A stretch of DNA of 64,000 bases from Diplonema papillatum (Eukaryota; Euglenozoa; Diplonemea; Diplonemida; Diplonemidae). The notes beneath the pieces were generated by a model. It saw only the letters and a program-made list of their open reading frames with translations, had not been told where the DNA came from and did no database searches. A program made the position numbers and the translations under genes. This document shows, one piece after another, positions 8,715-20,150 of the stretch. Within the stretch, counting starts at the first letter, position 1; each line of letters opens with the position of its first letter. The stretch is taken from the NCBI GenBank assembly GCA_030068145.1, contig JAPJBO010000179.1, positions 124,001 to 188,000 of the forward strand, in the 5' to 3' direction.

Positions 8715-11700
8715 ATGGGCACTTGCGGCAGCACCGCGAAGGACAACCACGGCAGCAACAACAAGAACCCGCGAGCGCCGACGAAGCCGCCTGTCAGCGG
8801 GTATCCCCCGCAGCGCCGGGAGAGCTTGAAGGCGGGGAGGGACGCGGCGCAGGTCGTCCAGTCGGCAGGCGCAGCGAAGCGGCGCACGTCGCTTGACAGC
8901 GGCAGCAGCGCCGCCGCCACCGGTAAGTCGGCGTACGTGCGCTCGCACACCCACCAGCCGACTCACACGCCGACGGACAATCAGCTCGACCCCGAGAACA
9001 CCCCTCCTCCCGTGTCTTACGCGGACATCCCGCCGTCCCCTCCACGGGAGCACGTCAGCCCTCGCCGGTTGTCCGTCCCACGGCCTTCTTCCCTGTCCCT
9101 CACCACCGAGCAAGACCTGCTGCATGTCCTCCGGCAACCAGACCCTGTCGCAGCGCATGCCGACGGGACTCCGAAGGACTTCCAATCCATCAAAACCAAG
9201 CCGCGGAAGCCCCCCGGCGCTGTGTCTCCCGCAGTTCCGTATCCGAAATCCCCTGCGTTCGATCCGCCAGCCCGCCCGCCGCGCAACCTGCCGAAGCGGT
9301 ACCGCCGCTGGGCGCCGGCGTGGACGTACGAGGAGGTGCCCCACGGGGCCGACTACACCGTGCGCAACGGGCTGTACTGGGTCGCGATTCCCGAGAAGAA
9401 GGCGGGGCTGCGCGACTTCCAGACGCGCCTCGGAAGATCGTCCAGCGGCCGGTCCCTGAACGTGTCCCGGATCGACACCGGCGGCACCCTCACCTCCAAA
9501 GTGTCGACCGACGGCACGAACACCTCCGACGAACCGGAAGACCGAAAAACCCCGGAGGACGAGGAATTCGCCCTAGACGACGACGACCCCCTCCTTTCGA
9601 AGTCGCTGACCCTCAAAACGACAGTGTCGTTCAGCAAGAGCTACCGCAACCTCGCCGCAGACCCGAGCATCCTCAAAAAGGACACGTTCACGCTGCCCAT
9701 CGTCCCGGTCGGCTCCGGATGGGTTTTCTACTACGTCCGCGAGAACCTGCCAGTCGGAACCGACGACGCGATGGTGGAAAAGTCCGGGTTCGGGCTCTGG
9801 CTGCAGACGACGAAGGAAGCGGCCGACCCGGCGGAGGAGTTCTTCGAGGGGAGGACGAAGCCCGCGGCCGAGGTGCTGGGGGTGAAGGGGCTGCCCTCGA
9901 ACATCCCGAGGCTCCGGAAGAAGAATTTCGTGTGGGTGCCGTACAAGGAAGGCGTCGTCGACGTGCCGTTTCACAAGGACACCACGGTGACAGCCGGCGT
10001 ATTCAAAGACAAGGCGACCGGCCTCGTGTGGCAGAGCTACCGGAAGGACTGCGTCCCGGCCGGAGAACTGTCGTTTTCGACCGAGCCCCCTCAGGACCTG
10101 AACGCCAGCGACCCCCACTTGTCAGCGACGGCCCCCGTGCCTCGCGCATCCGACAACGGCAAGCTCGCCGACCAGCCCGAGCAGACGCGGCTCTTCACGA
10201 AGCACCCCCGTCTGCACCTCAAGTCCGAACCGACCGCCCAAGGCTCCCCTGGGTCGCAAGCCTCGCAGGCTTCATCCTCCTCGTTTTGGGACAACTCCAC
10301 CCACGGTCCGTCCGAGTCCCACCGGAATAGCTGGACGCGGGAGTCCGACATGTTGAAGCCGCCCGGGAACCTGCCGAAGGTGAAGTACTCGGGCATGTTC
10401 TGGTACCCCTTCCTCATCCTCGACCACGTGCCGGAAGGCACGCAGTACGCGGCTTGCACCGAGGACGAGTTTCCCGTTTACTGGGCGAACTTGAACCGGA
10501 TCCAGGCGGCGCGGTACAATTTCGGGAAGAAGTACCCTGCGGAGTACCAGTCGTTCGCTACGATCGACCGGCTCAACTTCGGCATGCTGTCTGAGCGGAT
10601 GTTCCCGAAGGTGCTGCCTGGGGAAGGTTGGGTGTACTATGGGCTGCAGGCCGAGAGGCTGCCGCCGAACGTGGGGAAGGAGGGCGAAGGGGAGAGGAGC
10701 TGGATGGTGCTGCACGTCACGAACGGGGTCCATTGGGTGAAGTGCGCGAAGGACGCGGCAGAGCCGGGGGAACCGTGGGTCGCGGGGATCGTGGCCGAGG
10801 CAGGGGATGCGCAGGAGGCGGTGCGGCAGGCCGACGAGCAGTTTCGGCAGGCGCGGAGGAAGCCGCCGTCGCCGCTGCGGTTCACCAGCGGGCAGCAGGC
10901 GGTCCCTGGCGGCGGGGGCTACCCGGTCAGCGTCGTGGTCAACGTTCAGCGGATCAGCACCGGCTCCGTCTGGGTCGCGCACGTCGAGCAAGATGAGGTG
11001 GAAAACAGGTTTTTACGCTTCCCCGAGATCAACAACGGGGACCCTGTCTTCCGGCGCGGCGCCATCCGCTGGGTCGCGTACAACCTCTCCTGCGCGCCGG
11101 CGGGGAAGCCGAAATACGCCGGCCGCACGCAGCCCCACGCGGAGCTCCTCGGCATCAAAACGGTCCGCCAAGCCTTCCTCCCGCACCCGCCGCCTGACTC
11201 CCTTGGGGAGGCCAGCGTGTGGATCCCGTTCCCGTCGGAGGACCACATTCCGCCGGCGGCGGAGCTCGCGATCGTCGCGGCGTTCGACTGCAACCTGACC
11301 GAGACCGGCGACCTCGAGTGGATCGACGAGGACGAAGAAGCGCTCGTCGCGGAGTTCTCGTCCGCCAACCGGAAGCACGCATCGCCCGGTGCGAAAAGCG
11401 ACTCCGGCAGCGGCGACGATGGAAGCCCGCCGGCATCACCGACGGGCGGCCTCGACGAGACCATCAAAAAGTGGTCCGCGCAGAAGTTGGCCGACGGGAA
11501 GCGGCGGGTGCTCTGGCGGCTTGCGAAGGGGTCGTACGGCGAAGGATTCCTGCCGTCTCGGAAGTCGTACGCCGAGGAGCTCAACGTGACGAAGATCCCG
11601 GATTCCCTGCCGAAGACCGCGAAGGGGCTGTTTTGGATCCCGTTTCCGGCCAACGCGCAGCTGATCCCGGAGCACCTGCGGGAGAGCGAGCGGGTGCTGA

Positions 11701-14700
11701 CGAACGGCGTGTTCTACGTCCTCGCGGACGAGGTGCCGAAGCCGGAGAAGGGGTTTCCCGCGACTGCGCTGCCGGACCTGCCGCGGGAGCTGCGGGCCCG
11801 GTGGGCCTACGACGAAGAGATCGAGCAGCTGGTTCGCAAGAACCGCGGCAACGGGCTGCTGGTGCGCGCGGTCGCGAAGGCGAAGGCGCAGGGACTCGGC
11901 AAGAGGGACCTGCTGCAGCTCTGCCACCACGTGCTCGCCGCCGGGGCGCACAACGAGCGGTCCGAGGCCGTCGAGGCGATCTTGAAGGCCCCGCAGGTCA
12001 GACTTCCCTTTTTACCTTTTTTACATAAGCGCCAGCTTCCCGAAGAAAATGCTCGACGAAGCTGCCAGGCAAAGAACCGAAGGGATTCGTAACTACCGAA
12101 CCGCGTGTTGAACGGACGTGAGGTGATGCGGGTCTACCCGCCCGTGACAAGACACACAAACTCAGGTCAAAAGTCCTGAGTGAAAAAATACTCGAGGGGC
12201 TGCCTTGTGCTTACTTCGAAGGAGGCTAAAGGGGGAGAAACAATACAACTACAAAATGGGTCTTTTTTGTTAAACGCTTACGCCCGCCACTAAACCCAGA
12301 TTCACCTGTGTTTCGTGTGGGCTGCAGCACATTTACCTCCTTTGATCTTTTGCAGCTGGCAGCCTCCTCAAGTATTTCCTACAAAGCAGGTGCCTATACA
12401 AAAAAAACTTGTAGTTGTAGTGTTTCTCCGAGCACAAGGGAGCCCCTCGAGTATTGTGAACTAGCCGCATGCAGTGAGTGTGCAGGCTGTTCAACGAAAA
12501 CAACTCTCTCTTCACATCATCATCAGCATTGTCATTTGGGGGGAAACGGTCAATATTTCCCGGGGGAGAAAGTAGCTGTTTTTCAGGGGACTTTGGAAAC
12601 CCGGCTTCCCGGTTTCAGAAACCGGGGGTTTTCCGGTTTCGGTTTTTCAAAACCTCTCACCACCCCCCTCCGCCCCCTTGTTTGCGTGCGCGGGGCGACG
12701 GTTCCAGGCACTCAGACACCCACAGGCACCGCAGAGCCCCAAAACCGGGGTTTTGGCTGAAACCGGCTTTTTTGCTCAGTCAGACAAAGAGCTAAAGGCC
12801 CCTGTGTTTTTGCCACCAGTGGCTTATATATGGGTCTGGTGCTCGGACCAAGTCCGAGCAACCAAAAAAAAAAAAAGCACAGAATGATGCCCCGGCTGAG
12901 GGGCCCAGTAGTAGTGCTGCAGTACAGCAGTCACACTAGCAGTACACAGCACCGGTTACTGCACCGTTGGATCATCGTTGAAGCAACGTACAGCCTCAAA
13001 TTTGTAACCTGCGGCTGGCCCAATAGCTTGAAAAAAATTTCCGCGCCTGCGGCGCTGGTATTTCTGGCTTGAGTATTGGTTCATGACGTGTTGCCAAGAA
13101 AGCGAAGACCGCGGCTGTCCGCCCTTGCAGATTACTGCCAAGTGTTCTTGAATGATCCCGGCACACTGCTACAGTACCCCAACACTCGCCGTCTTCGCAT
13201 GGCTCTTTTGCTTCCCGAAGGACAGTCTCTGTGGTGGACAGTAGTGACAACCACAAAAGAGGTGCACCCTGTCGGGTACATAAACGTGCAGTTGTGCCGC
13301 AACTGGGATTTTTAGCGTTATTTGTGGATTAGAAAAAAAAAAAAGACCGGTTCGGGTGGTGTTAGCATTTGTTATACGTAGCTAGTTCTACGATGCCTCC
13401 GCTTTTTCCTTATCGGGAGCATTGATGCATGATGCACTCTGACCCGCACCGCAACCCGCAGGTGAGAGGCTCGAGGCAGTGGGCGCAGACTGTGATCGAA
13501 GCCATGGCGCCCGACACGCACCGCCAGGCGAAGTTCGCGGACTCCGCCCTCGAAGCCTTCGTGAAGACGAACACGCGGCGGTTCCAGCAGCCGTTCCCGA
13601 ACATCCAGCGCGACTACACCGACCTCCAGAAGCTGCTCACCCGCAAGCGCGAGCCGGCGGCGCCCGACGCCGCCGCCCCCGGGATCACGGCCCAGCAGCA
13701 CCAGGCATCGCGCGTGTCCGCGTCGGTCTACGGCCGGAAGCGACTGATAAAAAACGTCCGCACGACGATGGCCGACGCCGGCGGCGGCAAGCCGGCACTA
13801 CCGGCCCTGCCGCCGCCGGGCGAAATCGCGACCAAGCGCGGCTTCGAGAAGCTGCTGTGGGAGACGCTAGCCATCAACGTGTCGAGTACTTCGAACGAGA
13901 AGCGTGTGCGGCTCCTGTACCTGATCTTCGAAGCCGTGTTCCTTGTCCACCACTTCCGACCGACTTGCGCGCAGGTGCTCGCTGTCTTGTGCATGACGGA
14001 TCGGTCGTCCTTCGGGTCTGGAGGTGGCATTGGAGAGATGAAGACGGGCGAGGGGAAAACGATCACGATCGCCATGGCTGCCGCGTATGAAGTGCTGATC
14101 AGAGGCTGCCAGGTTGACGTCGTGACGTCGTCCGAGATTTTGGCGCGCAGAGACGCGGAGAAGGCGCGGATCTTCTTCGACTTCTTCAACATCTCCGTCG
14201 ACCACAACTGCCACCGCATGAACGAGGACTCAGGCGCGCCGATGAAGAACAACACGGAGGTGTACAAGGCGGACGTCGTCTACGGCACCGCGGCCGAGTT
14301 CCAGTTCTCGTTCATCCGCGACGTGTATCTCAACAACAACGAGCGGGGATCCCGCGGGTACCACGTCGCGATCGTCGACGAAGTCGACAACATGCTCATC
14401 GACGAGAGCGGCCGGCACGCGCGGCTGTCGTCCGCAATCGCCGGCATGGACCAAGTGCACTGGATCTACTACTTGATCGCGAAGCGGATAGGAGAGTGGG
14501 ACGAAGTCAACCGCGACGAGGTGAAAAAACAGGTCCTCGAGCACCCGTCAGTCAAGAACGTGTCGCCTGCGCTGCTCACCCCGCTGATCGACGCCCATTT
14601 GGACAGCTGGATCAAGAGCGCGGATCGGGCGAAAACGTACGCGAAGAAGAAGGAATACGTCGTCGCCGACGACCAAGTCGTCAACGTCGACTGCGACAAC

Positions 14701-16611
14701 ACAGGGGTCATCCAGCGGTCTACCGTGCTGTCCCACGGGGTCCACCAGTTCTTGCAAGTGAGGGAACGGGTCCCGGTTTCGGACGAGTCGATGACGGGCG
14801 GGTTTTGTTCTGTCCTCGCGTTCTTCCAACTCTACGGGTACAAGACCGGGCTGACGGGGACGCTCGGTGAGGACGAGGAGCAGCGGGAGTTCCACGCGTG
14901 CTACCAACTGGGGTTCTTCCAAATCCTGCCGAATTTCCCGGTCACGCGGGAGGAGGTGTTCGACGTGGTCGTCGGCGAGGCGGCGTGGCTGGGGAAGATT
15001 CGGCGCGCCGTGCAGAAGCAAGCGGTCAACGGCGACCGCCCGGTGCTGATCATCTCGGAGAACATCCAGCAGTCCGAGACGATCTACGCGCACCTCCAGG
15101 CCGAGCTGTTCGACGCCGCGAAGCAGCCGCCCGACGCCGCCGCGCCCGCCGGCAAACCAGCAGGCAGCGCCGCGGGGCCTCCTGCCGGGCAGGAGCGGCG
15201 ACGGAGCTCGCTGCAGATGCACCGACACGCGCTCGAGGCGCAGGTGAAAAAACGGCAGGACGAGCAGACCAGCGCCCGGCGCCCGCCGGCCGCCGCGGCG
15301 AAGGGCGGGGAGCGGACGGCTCCGTCGGGGGTGCAGTCATACACGGGGATCCAAGCGGACAAAACGGAGCAGGACATCCTCGACGAGGCGGGTCACCCCG
15401 GCGTGGTCACGTGCTCGACGAACCTCGCCGGGCGGGGGATGGACATCGTGACGACCGAAGCTTCCGAAGCCCGCGGCGGGCTCTACGTCATCTGCTCGTT
15501 CCTCCCAAAGAACAGCAGGGTCGAGCTGCAAGCCGCCGGCCGGACCTGCCGGCAGGGGAAGAAGGGCACGTTCCACCTAATAACAGAGTCGCCCGTCGAA
15601 GCGAACATCGACGACCTCAAAAAGCACCGCAAAACACACAGCCAGCGGCGCGCGGAGCACAAGCTGAGCGTCGTGGTTCCAGTCGGGAAGTTCACAGCCG
15701 ACCTTTTCAGCGAGTTCTGCGCCCTCAAAAACGCGTCGTTCGACCACCGTGACCCGGCGAAAACCCCGAACGGAGGACGCCTGAGCGAGAGCACGAAGCG
15801 GGTGGCGCTGTCGACGAACCTGCCGATGCACGGCAAGTACGAGAAGCGGTCGTGGCGCGAGCAGTGGATGGGGTTCATGCAGCGGTTCCAGCAGGACCAC
15901 GACGGCGCGCAAACCGCCGACCAGGCGGCGGCGTTCGTCGAGCGGCAGCAGAAGTACTTCAACAGCTTCACGAAGTCGCTTACGTCGGACCTCCGCACCG
16001 GCCGCACGATCCGCAACCCGATTCAACTCGCCCGCCGAGCGTCTGAATACATCTTAGACGGCAGATACTTCCTCGCACGCTCCGACATCACCCACGCCCT
16101 TGAACTGCCCACCGGCCAACACGCCACGGTCTACCTCCTGCAGGCCATCGTCGCCAGCAAGCTCTCTTCGTCTCCCCGCGATCTTCCGTCGGTGGTCCGG
16201 CCTTTGGAGCAGGCGTGCGCGCTGTACAAAAAGTGGCTCTCGCACGTCGAGACGACGCGCCTGCTGATCCCGCAGGCGTCCCGGAGCCTCGTCATCACCG
16301 AGGTTCTTCAAGAGCAGGTCAAGCACTGCGAACTCGCCCTGCACGACCTGCGAGCCTGGGGCAACAACCAAGAAGGCGTCGACAAGCTGAAGGATCTCAT
16401 CGATCTCGAGCCGAACGGCGGGAAGGTGTACACGTCCGAGGCGGCCCCGGGGACGGCGGGGAACAACGCGGTGCGCTTGAAGAGGCTCGGGATCGTCGGC
16501 AAAATCGTGTCGTCGTTCCACGCCGCGAAGCTGAAGACCATGCGGGCCCACCTGTTCAGCCGCGAGAACGTCGTCATGCCCTCGTCCCCCGAGCGCGTCG
16601 CAGCTGAGTGA
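8715..16611 (+). CDS. W-x-P-F repeat protein fused to a SecA-like ATPase, predicted N-myristoylated
   Basis: Two exons, 8715-11996 and 13462-16611, both phase 0 at the junction, give about 2,143 residues. The ATG at 8715 starts M-G-T-C-G-S, which fits N-myristoylation with a nearby palmitoylatable Cys. Residues about 195-1020 hold some eight modules with W-V/I-P/A-F/Y and a following V/I-P (near 197, 333, 403, 560, 636, 784, 833, 971). The second exon is SecA-like: Walker A G-E-M-K-T-G-E-G-K-T near 1286, Walker B V-D-E-V-D near 1397, a G-L-T-G-T motif, L-A-G-R-G-M-D near 1748 and G-R-T-C-R-Q-G near 1788. A shortened preprotein-crosslinking-like segment lies between. The usual SecA C-terminal scaffold is replaced by a helical, TPR-like region from about 1950. 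The donor GTCAGA at 11997 is atypical. If it is not used, the first part would end at 12092 and the ATPase would be a separate gene. Confidence 0.75.
11997..13461. other. Intron of the SecA-like fusion gene, filled with repeats
   Basis: A 1,465-base phase-0 intron. The donor is CAG|GTCAGACTTCCC and the acceptor CCCGCAG|GTGAGA. It contains an R3 repeat at about 12170-12425. A purine/pyrimidine-skewed region at 12535-12770 has several aaccggggtttt / ggtttcagaaacc inverted motifs. The rest shows no coding bias. Confidence 0.6.
12170..12425 (+). repeat. Dispersed repeat, family R3
   Basis: It contains gaaaaaatactcgaggggctgccttgtgcttacttcg, then ggcggagaaacaatacaactacaa, then ccgccactaaacccagattcacctgtgtttcgtgtgggctgcagcac, and ends near acaaagcaggtgcctat. 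Other copies: 20550-20800 (+), 46675-46815 (-), 58285-58510 (-). Diverged or partial copies: 3085-3206 (-), 35350-35500 (+), 51960-52070 (-). Confidence 0.8.
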
Positions 16612-16800
16612 CCGACCAAACAGACTCACACCGCTGTCCTGTCTGCAAACCCTCAGGTTCCGTGCTGATAGTGGTCCGCCTCAAGTGTGTCGGTGGCTTG
16701 AAGGACCGAAACACGGCCAGACGGGGCCAGAGCGGTGTTGAGCACATATCCATTTCAAGTACGTTCTTGCGATTCTCCTCCCCAAGAGACGGAGACGCCG
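16612..16800 (+). repeat. Dispersed repeat, family R2
   Basis: The unit reads approximately ctgacaaaccagactcacaccgctgtcctgtctgcagacactcaggttccg, then a ggtccgcct segment, then gaccgaaacacggc, then gttgagcacatatccattccaagcacgttc. Copies: 22644-22845, 50563-50725, 50985-51175 and 52845-53045 (all +), with fragments at 17140-17215 and 22850-22950. This copy abuts the stop codon of the SecA-like gene and may form part of its 3' untranslated region. Confidence 0.8.
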
Positions 16801-16804
16801 CCAT

Positions 16805-17125
16805 CATCGTGGTTCTCCAAGAGCAGGTCAAGCACTGCGAACTCGCCCTGCACGACCTGCGAGCCTTGGGGCAACAACCAAGAAGGCGTCGACAAGCTGA
16901 AGGATCTCATCGATCTCGAGCCGAACGGCGGGAAGGTGTATACGTCCAAGGCGGCCCCGGGGACGGCGGGGAACAACGCGGTGCGCTTGAAGAGGCTCGG
17001 GATCGTCGGCAAAAAATCGTGTTGTCGTTCCACGCCGCGAAGCTGAAGACCATGCGGGCCCACCTGTTCAGCCGCGAAAACGGCGTCATGCCCTCGTCCC
17101 CCGACAGCTGCGACGCGGCTGAGTG
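16805..17125 (+). pseudogene. Broken duplicate of the 3' end of the SecA-like gene
   Basis: It matches 16300-16611 closely. An extra T near 16866 and a lengthened A-run near 17012 shift the frame, so the copy no longer encodes the C-terminal helical segment. It still ends at the equivalent of the authentic stop (about 17125). An R2 repeat separates it from the parent gene. Confidence 0.85.
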
Positions 17126-17215
17126 AGTAGGCCGACTCTCAACCCCCCCTACCCGAGACTGCGCCTGACAAACCAGACTCAGACGACTGTACTGTCCTGT
17201 CTGCAGACACTCTGG

Positions 17216-17285
17216 AAGAGGGTGGCGCTGTCGACGAACCTGCCGATGCACGGCAAGTACGAGAAGCGGTCCTGGCGCGAGCGGG
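17216..17285 (+). pseudogene. Displaced internal fragment of the SecA-like gene
   Basis: About 68 bases match 15798-15865 (gggtggcgctgtcgacgaacctgccgatgc and following) with one or two changes. In the parent this lies upstream of the segment copied at 16805-17125, so the order is inverted in the duplicated material. Unrelated sequence follows. Confidence 0.8.
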
Positions 17286-17572
17286 ATACGGTAACAACGT
17301 ATAGGGTCAGCTAAAGGGTCAGAGGCGGGGGGCCGATATATCCGGGCACTTTGTGGAACAGTGCACGGGGGTGTTTTTTATTGTATAAATCCCTGGCGAT
17401 GAAGTGTGCAAAAAAAGGAAAAAAAGCGCAGGTTGTCAGTGTCATTTTTCGGAAGCGTGCGAACACAGCAGGGAACAGTTGACTCTTGAGTTTGCGTTGC
17501 TCACGTGCGGGTAAATTGGCTAGGGGTGTGCTTCCGCGTTCTTGGAAAGTACCGTAATTGGATTAATGTTGA

Positions 17573-17637
17573 GCCGGGTAAAACCTGGGGCACCCCCCAA
17601 AATAGGGCTGGGTGTCCCAGGTTTTACCCGGTTCGGC
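17573..17637. repeat. Long hairpin (gccgggtaaaacctggg... / ...cccaggttttacccggttcggc)
   Basis: Arms at 17573-17594 and 17610-17637 are inverted copies around a loop of about 15 bases. A related palindrome at 18502-18530 shares acctgggacaccc and is also followed by tttaccc-gttc, so both appear to be members of one small foldback family. Confidence 0.7.
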
Positions 17638-17654
17638 ATTTTTTTTTTTTTTTT

Positions 17655-18238
17655 GTGTTAACAATGCTGTGTGTCAGGTCAAGTAGCGAGATCTGAGGCC
17701 CTGTGATGGCTGAGTGCACACCTAAGCAGGGCTGCATCCTCGTGTTGTAGCCGTGTTGTGTATAAGGCTTCGTGGGGGCCTGGTCAACCACCTCATCACT
17801 ATAGGGCACAAACCTTTCTCGACAGTGATTGGACAGTCTGGATTGCCGGGGGCGGGTCTCCATGAAGGAGAGAATTGTAAAGCAAGACCTGCCCCCTGCG
17901 CCTGCTGTCTCCGGTTGCTTCGGCAGACGACACATACTACTACTACTACTACTGTTAACAATGCTGTGTCAGGTCAAGTAGCGAGATCTGAGGCCCTGTG
18001 ATGGCTGAGTGCACACCTAAGCAGGGCTGCATCCTCGTGTTGTAGCCGTGTTGTGTATAAGGCTTCGTGGGGGCCTGGTCAACCACCTCATCACTATAGG
18101 GCACAAACCTTTCTCGACAGTCGGGATTGCCGGGGGCGCGTCTCCATGAAGAGAATTGTAAAGCAAGACCTGCCCCCTGCGCCTGCTGTCTCCGGCTGCT
18201 TCGGCAGACGACACATACTACTACTACTACTACTGTTA
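17655..18238. repeat. Tandem duplication of a 280-300-bp unit ending in (TAC)n
   Basis: Copy 1 spans about 17655-17957 and copy 2 about 17956-18238. Both begin gttaacaatgctgtgtcaggtcaagtagcgagatc (the first with minor changes) and end in cggcagacgacacata followed by TAC repeats. A diverged third member lies at about 61255-61317, just ahead of a candidate exon. Confidence 0.85.
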
Positions 18239-18501
18239 ACAATGCATTGTTGGTACTAAAAATTAGTAGTTGGCAGCGTACTACATGAAACATACCAAAG
18301 CAGGTGAGTTCCGCTAGTGCGCACAAACAACAGAAAGCGCCATACTAATTTTTTCGGGGTTTGCGACTTTGCGTACTTCGCGGAATATCACGACCCTGGT
18401 GCTTGCCCGCGCCTTCGGGGGCTCAATACTCAGCTCGACCCCTAGATGCCGCTGTCGTAGGAGGCTGCAGGACCATCACTGGTGCAGTCACGCAGGTGAC
18501 T

Positions 18502-18530
18502 ACCTGGGACACCCCCCGGGTGTCCCAGGT
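18502..18530. repeat. Near-perfect palindrome
   Basis: acctgggacaccc, a three-base centre, then gggtgtcccaggt. Arms of 13 bases match exactly. It is related to the hairpin at 17573-17637. Confidence 0.8.
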
Positions 18531-19119
18531 TTGTCATTTACCCGTTCCAGCTTTAGTCCAGTTCAACATTATTCCAATTACGGTAACAAAGAGTTCCCCC
18601 TCCGAGGCCCCCCTACTTTCGCGAGAAGAAGCGAAAGATAATAACCGCGTAGTAGTCCCCGCTTGAAACCGCCAGGATCTTGAGGCTGAACTATTCTCTG
18701 GTTGTTCCTTTGCATCTTTCAGGCTTCCTTCAGCAGTTGCGCCTGTGCGCCTCGTGGTGCTTACTTCGTTGCTTCTCCGTTCGTAAGATTCGTTTCACGC
18801 CCCTCCTCCCTCCCCGTTGTCACTCGAGACAACACGGAAACAACAAACTTGCAATTATGAGCAGGCTTCTCTCGCCCACCCAGGGCTTACGCTCCACGTG
18901 TGGAACGTGTGGATTTCCACACGTTATTGTTTTTGGATTTTTCCCCCCACGTGTGCTTCCACGTCTGGACCCGCAGGTAGGTCCACATGCAGGGGAGTCT
19001 GCGCCCGGCCATCCGGTCGGTCTGACAAGTCGCCAGCCAAGTGTCGCTACGCACAGCAGGGGTGCAACTTCTTTTGCCCGCCGCACATAGGGAGAAAATG
19101 TTTTTCATGTATCGGTCCA

Positions 19120-19370
19120 TAGTTCCCGGGATGGTAAAAAATGCTTTCCGGGGAAAAAAGTACATTTTGGTACTTTTTTCCCCGGCAAAAAAGCACGATT
19201 TCCCGGATATTCTTAAAGGAAAATTACAGCCAATAGGTGTCCTTCGCCCTCGGGGAAAACATTCTTTCCGGCCAACTTTTCCCCCGAGGGCTGTTTTCGC
19301 CCTCGGGCTGACGCCCTCGGGGGAAAAAGCACTCTTGTTTTCCGGTAAAAAACAGTTATTTTCCCCCTCG
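19120..19370. repeat. Cluster of nested hairpins rich in ccctcgggggaaaa motifs
   Basis: A long stem forms from gctttccggggaaaaaagtac (about 19143-19163) with gtacttttttccccggcaaaaaagc (about 19170-19194). Further on, ccctcgggg-aaaa and ttttccccc-gaggg motifs alternate several times to 19335. The region looks like a foldback sequence; no coding bias is seen. Confidence 0.65.
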
Positions 19371-20034
19371 AACCTTCAGCATCCACCATGTGGACCACAC
19401 GCATTTTCTCTGAGACCGAAAAAAACGGAGCGTATGCCCTGCACCCACCGCCATGTTGCGTTCGTGTTGCTGGCGACCACCAGCCCCCGTGATCCTTTAG
19501 TGCATTCGTGTGGCGCGCTCGATGGGGGCATCACTGCAGGGGCAGGAGGGGAGGCCTGACCCTGGGCAAAAACCCTGAGACATGGCACGTTTGGCTTGCT
19601 TTCCCCGAGAAGATCGGAGATCGGTCGTGTGCTCATTTTTGCCAGCCGTGACCACATTACCTTCAGTCAACTTTGACTTCTGTAGTAAGTAAGGGCGAGC
19701 TTCCGTGTTTTTCCGGGAATTAGCCATACGCGCCGTGTGCTGACAGCATTATCAGCCAGGGCAAGGCGTCTACAATAGATGTGCGATGATCCTTCTATAT
19801 GCGCGACTGCTTCGCGATGAGAGCAACAAGTCAAAAAGGAAAAGAAATCAAACAAAAAATACCGCAAATAGCGCTATTAAAGGTAGAGACCTACCCGGAC
19901 GGAATAAGCCACCCCTGGGTAAGGCTAGTCTGGCAACACAAGTTGTCGTCGGTAAAAAGAAAAGCCAACTCAAGCAACTTTCGGAGGAAGAGAACCCTCG
20001 CTTGAAGAAAATCAATTACCTTCGGGCGGGCTAG

Positions 20035-20150
20035 TGAGACACTTGCTGTCGTTGGGGTCTTATTATTATTGGTGAGGAGACCAGAAACTCTCCGGAGAGA
20101 TGGTCCCTGCACTCTAACTCGTCGCTCTCTCTCTCTCTCTTTTTCGCTAT
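20035..20150 (+). repeat. Dispersed repeat, family R4, ending in a CT microsatellite
   Basis: The segment gtgaggagaccagaaactctccggagagatggtccctgcactctaactcgtc followed by CT repeats recurs at 49358-49425 with few changes. There it interrupts a small tandem repeat in the last intron of the CLC gene. Confidence 0.75.

Larger units (their letters stand above)
17286..20034. other. Intergenic repeat-rich region
   Basis: No frame with the local coding bias. It holds a hairpin at 17573-17637, a tandem duplication at 17655-18238, a palindrome at 18502-18530, a short palindrome acgtgtggatttccacacgt near 18906-18925, and a hairpin cluster at 19120-19370. Each is described separately. Confidence 0.5.

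Noticed and set aside
11997-12092. C-terminal extension ending at 12092 as the true end of the repeat protein
   Set aside because: Coding bias stops at 11996, and an in-phase acceptor at 13461 continues a coherent helical protein. The atypical donor keeps this only a probable rejection.
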